Assembly (NCBI GenBank): GCA_023488925.1
Contig: JAMDDA010000026.1
Location: 12,440 to 19,335 of the forward strand
Length of the DNA: 6,896 nucleotides
Source: Actinomycetota bacterium
GTDB taxonomy: Bacteria; Actinomycetota; Thermoleophilia; RBG-16-64-13
Direction: 5' to 3'
Shown here: in pieces, positions 5,033 through 6,896 of the stretch
How positions within the stretch are numbered: position 1 is the first letter of the stretch
Layout of the letters: each line of letters begins with the position of its first letter
Position numbers and translations under genes: made by a program
Notes under the pieces: model-generated
The model's input: the letters and a program-made list of their open reading frames with translations, nothing else
The model's database searches: none
Told to the model about the DNA's origin: nothing

Positions 5033-5745
5033 TGCGCCGCGCGGAGCCCAACCGGCAGGTGCCGGCCCGGCCGACTTCACTCCGGAGCAGGGTCTTTCGC
5101 CCGGCCTCGGGCCGCCGCCGCGAGGCCGGCTTCACCCTCGTCGAGCTCCTCGTGGTCATGCTCGTGGCGGGCATCCTCTCCGCGGCCATCGTGGGCATGT
5201 TCGTGAGCGCCACCCGTACCTTCGCGGCTCAGGAGGTCCGCATCCGCAGCCAGGACGACGCCCGGCTGGCCACGAACCAGCTGACGCGCTATCTGAGGAT
5301 GGCGAGCTCGTCGGCCTCCAACCAGACGAGCCGTTCCGACGCCATCGAAACGGCAGCCCCTCAAGAGATCGTCTTCTACTCGGACTTGGACGGCGACGGC
5401 TACACCGAGAAGGTGCGCTATTACCTCTCCGCCGGGACGCTGAAAATGCAGACCGCTTCCCCCGACCTGTCGAGCACACCCCCTACTTACCCGCCCTACC
5501 AGACGGACGGCGAGGTGATCCGGGGCGTTCGCAACGCGGACGCCCCCGTCTTCCACTACTACCGGTACGACCAGACGGCGAAGACGCTCGTCGAGATGAC
5601 CTCCACCTCCACCCCCGAGCAGCGCGAGCAGATCGTTGCCATAGACATCCATCTCGTCGTCAACCAAGCACCGGAGCTCGCCGCTTCCGACGTCACGCTG
5701 GATGCGCGCGCGCAGATCAGACAGAGATACGATGGGGGGCTTTGA
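5032..5745 (+). CDS. PilW/GspJ-like minor prepilin
   Basis: A 237-residue prepilin with a long Arg-rich leader (33 residues) and the site REAG|FTLVELLV; Glu38 is mature position 5. The hydrophobic N-terminal helix runs about 34-57. The rest has the pattern of PilW/GspJ-type minor pilins: a QDDARLATNQLTRYLRMA helix (74-91), then PQEIVFYSDLDGDGYTEKVR (110-129) leading a beta-strand region, VFHYYRYD (173-180), and a C-terminal strand IVAIDIHLVV (201-210). The loop Asp118-Leu-Asp-Gly-Asp-Gly fits DxDxDG, which can bind calcium. It is expected to be cleaved by a prepilin peptidase (not in the window) and join the initiating or tip complex of a type IV pilus or type II-like pseudopilus. It is translationally coupled to the gene before (TGATG) and followed after one base by the next. 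Family assignment is by N-terminus and overall pattern; a specific name is not justified. Confidence 0.85.
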   Translation: MRRAEPNRQVPARPTSLRSRVFRPASGRRREAGFTLVELLVVMLVAGILSAAIVGMFVSATRTFAAQEVRIRSQDDARLATNQLTRYLRMASSSASNQTSRSDAIETAAPQEIVFYSDLDGDGYTEKVRYYLSAGTLKMQTASPDLSSTPPTYPPYQTDGEVIRGVRNADAPVFHYYRYDQTAKTLVEMTSTSTPEQREQIVAIDIHLVVNQAPELAASDVTLDARAQIRQRYDGGL

Positions 5746-5746
5746 T

Positions 5747-6896
5747 ATGCGCATGGGATCGCCGGATCGGAGCGGACCGGGCGAGGGAGACGGGCGCAGT
5801 GCGGGCCGCGGTCCGCTGTTCCCCGGAGCACACGCGGCGACCGTCGTGCGGAGCCGATTCGCCCCCGAGGGCGAGCAGGGCTATATCCTGGCCTTCGTGC
5901 TACTGGTCCTGCTCGCCGTGGCCATGATGTCGGCCACCTTGCTCGCCGAAATCCTGGTCAACGAGCAGCACGTCCGCCGAGACCGCGCCTTCACCCAGTC
6001 GCTGGCGGTTGCCGAGGCGGGCCTGAATCAGTATCTCTGGATGGTGGCCAGCGGGGCCTCCTCGGAGGCGAACGACTTCGCCATTCCCGGCAACACCGGG
6101 CCCGACCCACACACCAAGACTTTCACGCTGACCGACCCGTACGACGGCACGGTGAAAGGCACGTATGCCCTGCAGGTCACCCCGCCGAGCCAGGCGGATT
6201 CCCGCGTCACCGTCACTGTCACGGGCAAGGCGAATTCCACCGAGGATGCCCCCCGCACGGTACGGGCGCACATCGGGCGGCCTTCGTTCAGCGAGTACGT
6301 GCTCCTGGTCGACGACCAGGTGTACATCGGCGGGCCGGCGAACCGGGTCTGGCACGGGAAAACCCATTCCAACACCGGCATCCGTATCGAGACCGAGAAC
6401 ATCAACGAGTCTATCAGCGCGGCCCGTCAAACCTACGACACGGGGTACGCCGGCGTGAAACCCGGCGTCTGGTCCCAGTATCTCTCGCCCTCGAGCCCTT
6501 CGCGGGCCTTTTGGCAATACCCGGTGCCGCCGATCGATTTCAATACGGTCACCTCGGACTTCACCCGGCTCGCCGACCTGGCGGGCAGCAGCGCCAGTCT
6601 CCCCTACGTCAACCCCACCGCGCCCGGCAAGGCGCACGGCTGGTACATCCGCCTGCTCCCGAACGCCTTCTATCAGGCCGCCCCGGTCACCGATGAGCTC
6701 GAAGACAAGAATTATGCCCAGGGCAACCGCGTGGGGGGGTATCTGACCTACGGCCCCCTCGGTGCGGCCACTCCGTATCCGGCCAAGGGCGTCATCTACG
6801 TCAACGACAACGTGTGGGTCGAGGGTACCAACCTGCGCGGCCGCATCACCATCGCCAGCTCGGGCCAGCTCAATCCAGTGGCTAAGCGGGACGCGA
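5747..6896 (+). CDS. PilX/GspK-like pilus assembly protein, 3' truncated by window
   Basis: The frame is open from the ATG at 5747 to the window end, giving 383 residues with no stop. After a 45-residue polar leader comes GEQG|YILAFVLLVLLAVAMM, a prepilin-like hydrophobic start (46-69) in which mature position 5 is Phe50 rather than Glu, as is usual in PilX/GspK-type proteins. A helix with AFTQSLAVAEAGLNQYLW (81-98) matches the PilX N-terminal domain pattern. A beta-rich region follows, then VLLVDDQVYIGGPANRVWHG-KTHSN (185-209) and, near the edge, GVIYVNDNVWVEGTNLRGRITIAS (348-371), which resemble the C-terminal part of PilX-like proteins with DUF4900-type repeats. It follows the previous stop by one base; the start has only a G-run (5734-5739) as a possible ribosome site, and the ATG at 5753 is an alternative. 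It probably works with the two preceding minor pilins; the remainder of the gene is outside the window. Confidence 0.82.
   Translation, partial: MRMGSPDRSGPGEGDGRSAGRGPLFPGAHAATVVRSRFAPEGEQGYILAFVLLVLLAVAMMSATLLAEILVNEQHVRRDRAFTQSLAVAEAGLNQYLWMVASGASSEANDFAIPGNTGPDPHTKTFTLTDPYDGTVKGTYALQVTPPSQADSRVTVTVTGKANSTEDAPRTVRAHIGRPSFSEYVLLVDDQVYIGGPANRVWHGKTHSNTGIRIETENINESISAARQTYDTGYAGVKPGVWSQYLSPSSPSRAFWQYPVPPIDFNTVTSDFTRLADLAGSSASLPYVNPTAPGKAHGWYIRLLPNAFYQAAPVTDELEDKNYAQGNRVGGYLTYGPLGAATPYPAKGVIYVNDNVWVEGTNLRGRITIASSGQLNPVAKRDA

Noticed and set aside
3539..5080. A 513-codon open frame on the minus strand opposite the chimeric prepilin gene
   Set aside because: It is the complementary shadow of a real high-GC gene: low-complexity Gly/Arg/His-rich product with no recognisable domain, while the plus strand has a clear prepilin motif, a ribosome-binding site and operon spacing.
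5077..5754. Minus-strand frame opposite the PilW-like gene
   Set aside because: Shadow of the coding strand with no domain-like sequence; the plus strand has the prepilin motif and coupling.

Overview
The window is GC-rich throughout, gene-dense, and uses several GTG starts. Short operons overlap by one base or sit a few bases apart. The mix of genes (ABC-3 metal transporter, a 3-aminobutyryl-CoA ammonia-lyase typical of amino-acid-fermenting anaerobes, and type IV prepilin-like genes with a Thr-rich TTTT-type linker) suggests a chromosomal segment of a high-GC, probably anaerobic, deep-branching actinobacterium. That placement is inference from style and gene content; there is no rRNA or other marker here.

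Layout. (1) 1-1926, plus strand: the 3' end of a zinc/manganese-type substrate-binding protein gene, then an ABC ATPase (332-1096) and an ABC-3 permease (1099-1926). Together they form a znuACB-like high-affinity metal importer; the ATPase ends in a histidine cluster. (2) 1927-2040: a roughly 114-bp imperfect palindrome that fills the gap between two convergent genes. (3) 2038-2484, minus strand: a hotdog-fold CoA-ester ammonia-lyase (kal-like), with a perfect Shine-Dalgarno and a small palindrome just upstream. (4) 2555-2766: about nine to eleven degenerate ~21-bp tandem repeats that run into the last codons of (5) rnhA, ribonuclease HI (2755-3297, minus strand). (6) 3298-3634: a 337-bp gap between divergent genes that holds a second copy of the palindromic element in inverted orientation. 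(7) 3635-6896, plus strand: three tightly coupled genes for type IV prepilin-like proteins (spacings -1 and +1). The first is a chimeric prepilin carrying three predicted beta-sandwich domains and a Thr-rich stalk, the second is PilW/GspJ-like, and the third is PilX/GspK-like and runs off the window.

How the parts work together: the metal importer is a self-contained uptake unit (binding protein outside, permease in the membrane, ATPase inside). The prepilin operon probably supplies minor pilins that cap, prime or decorate a type IV pilus or related filament; the assembly ATPase, platform and prepilin peptidase are not in the window. kal and rnhA are single genes with no visible functional link to their neighbours. 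I see no tRNA, rRNA, CRISPR array, transposase or recognisable riboswitch. The least-explained signals are the dispersed palindromic element (two copies with the same 7-bp core stem and the same 37-nt loop), the tandem repeat beside rnhA, and the domain architecture of the first prepilin.
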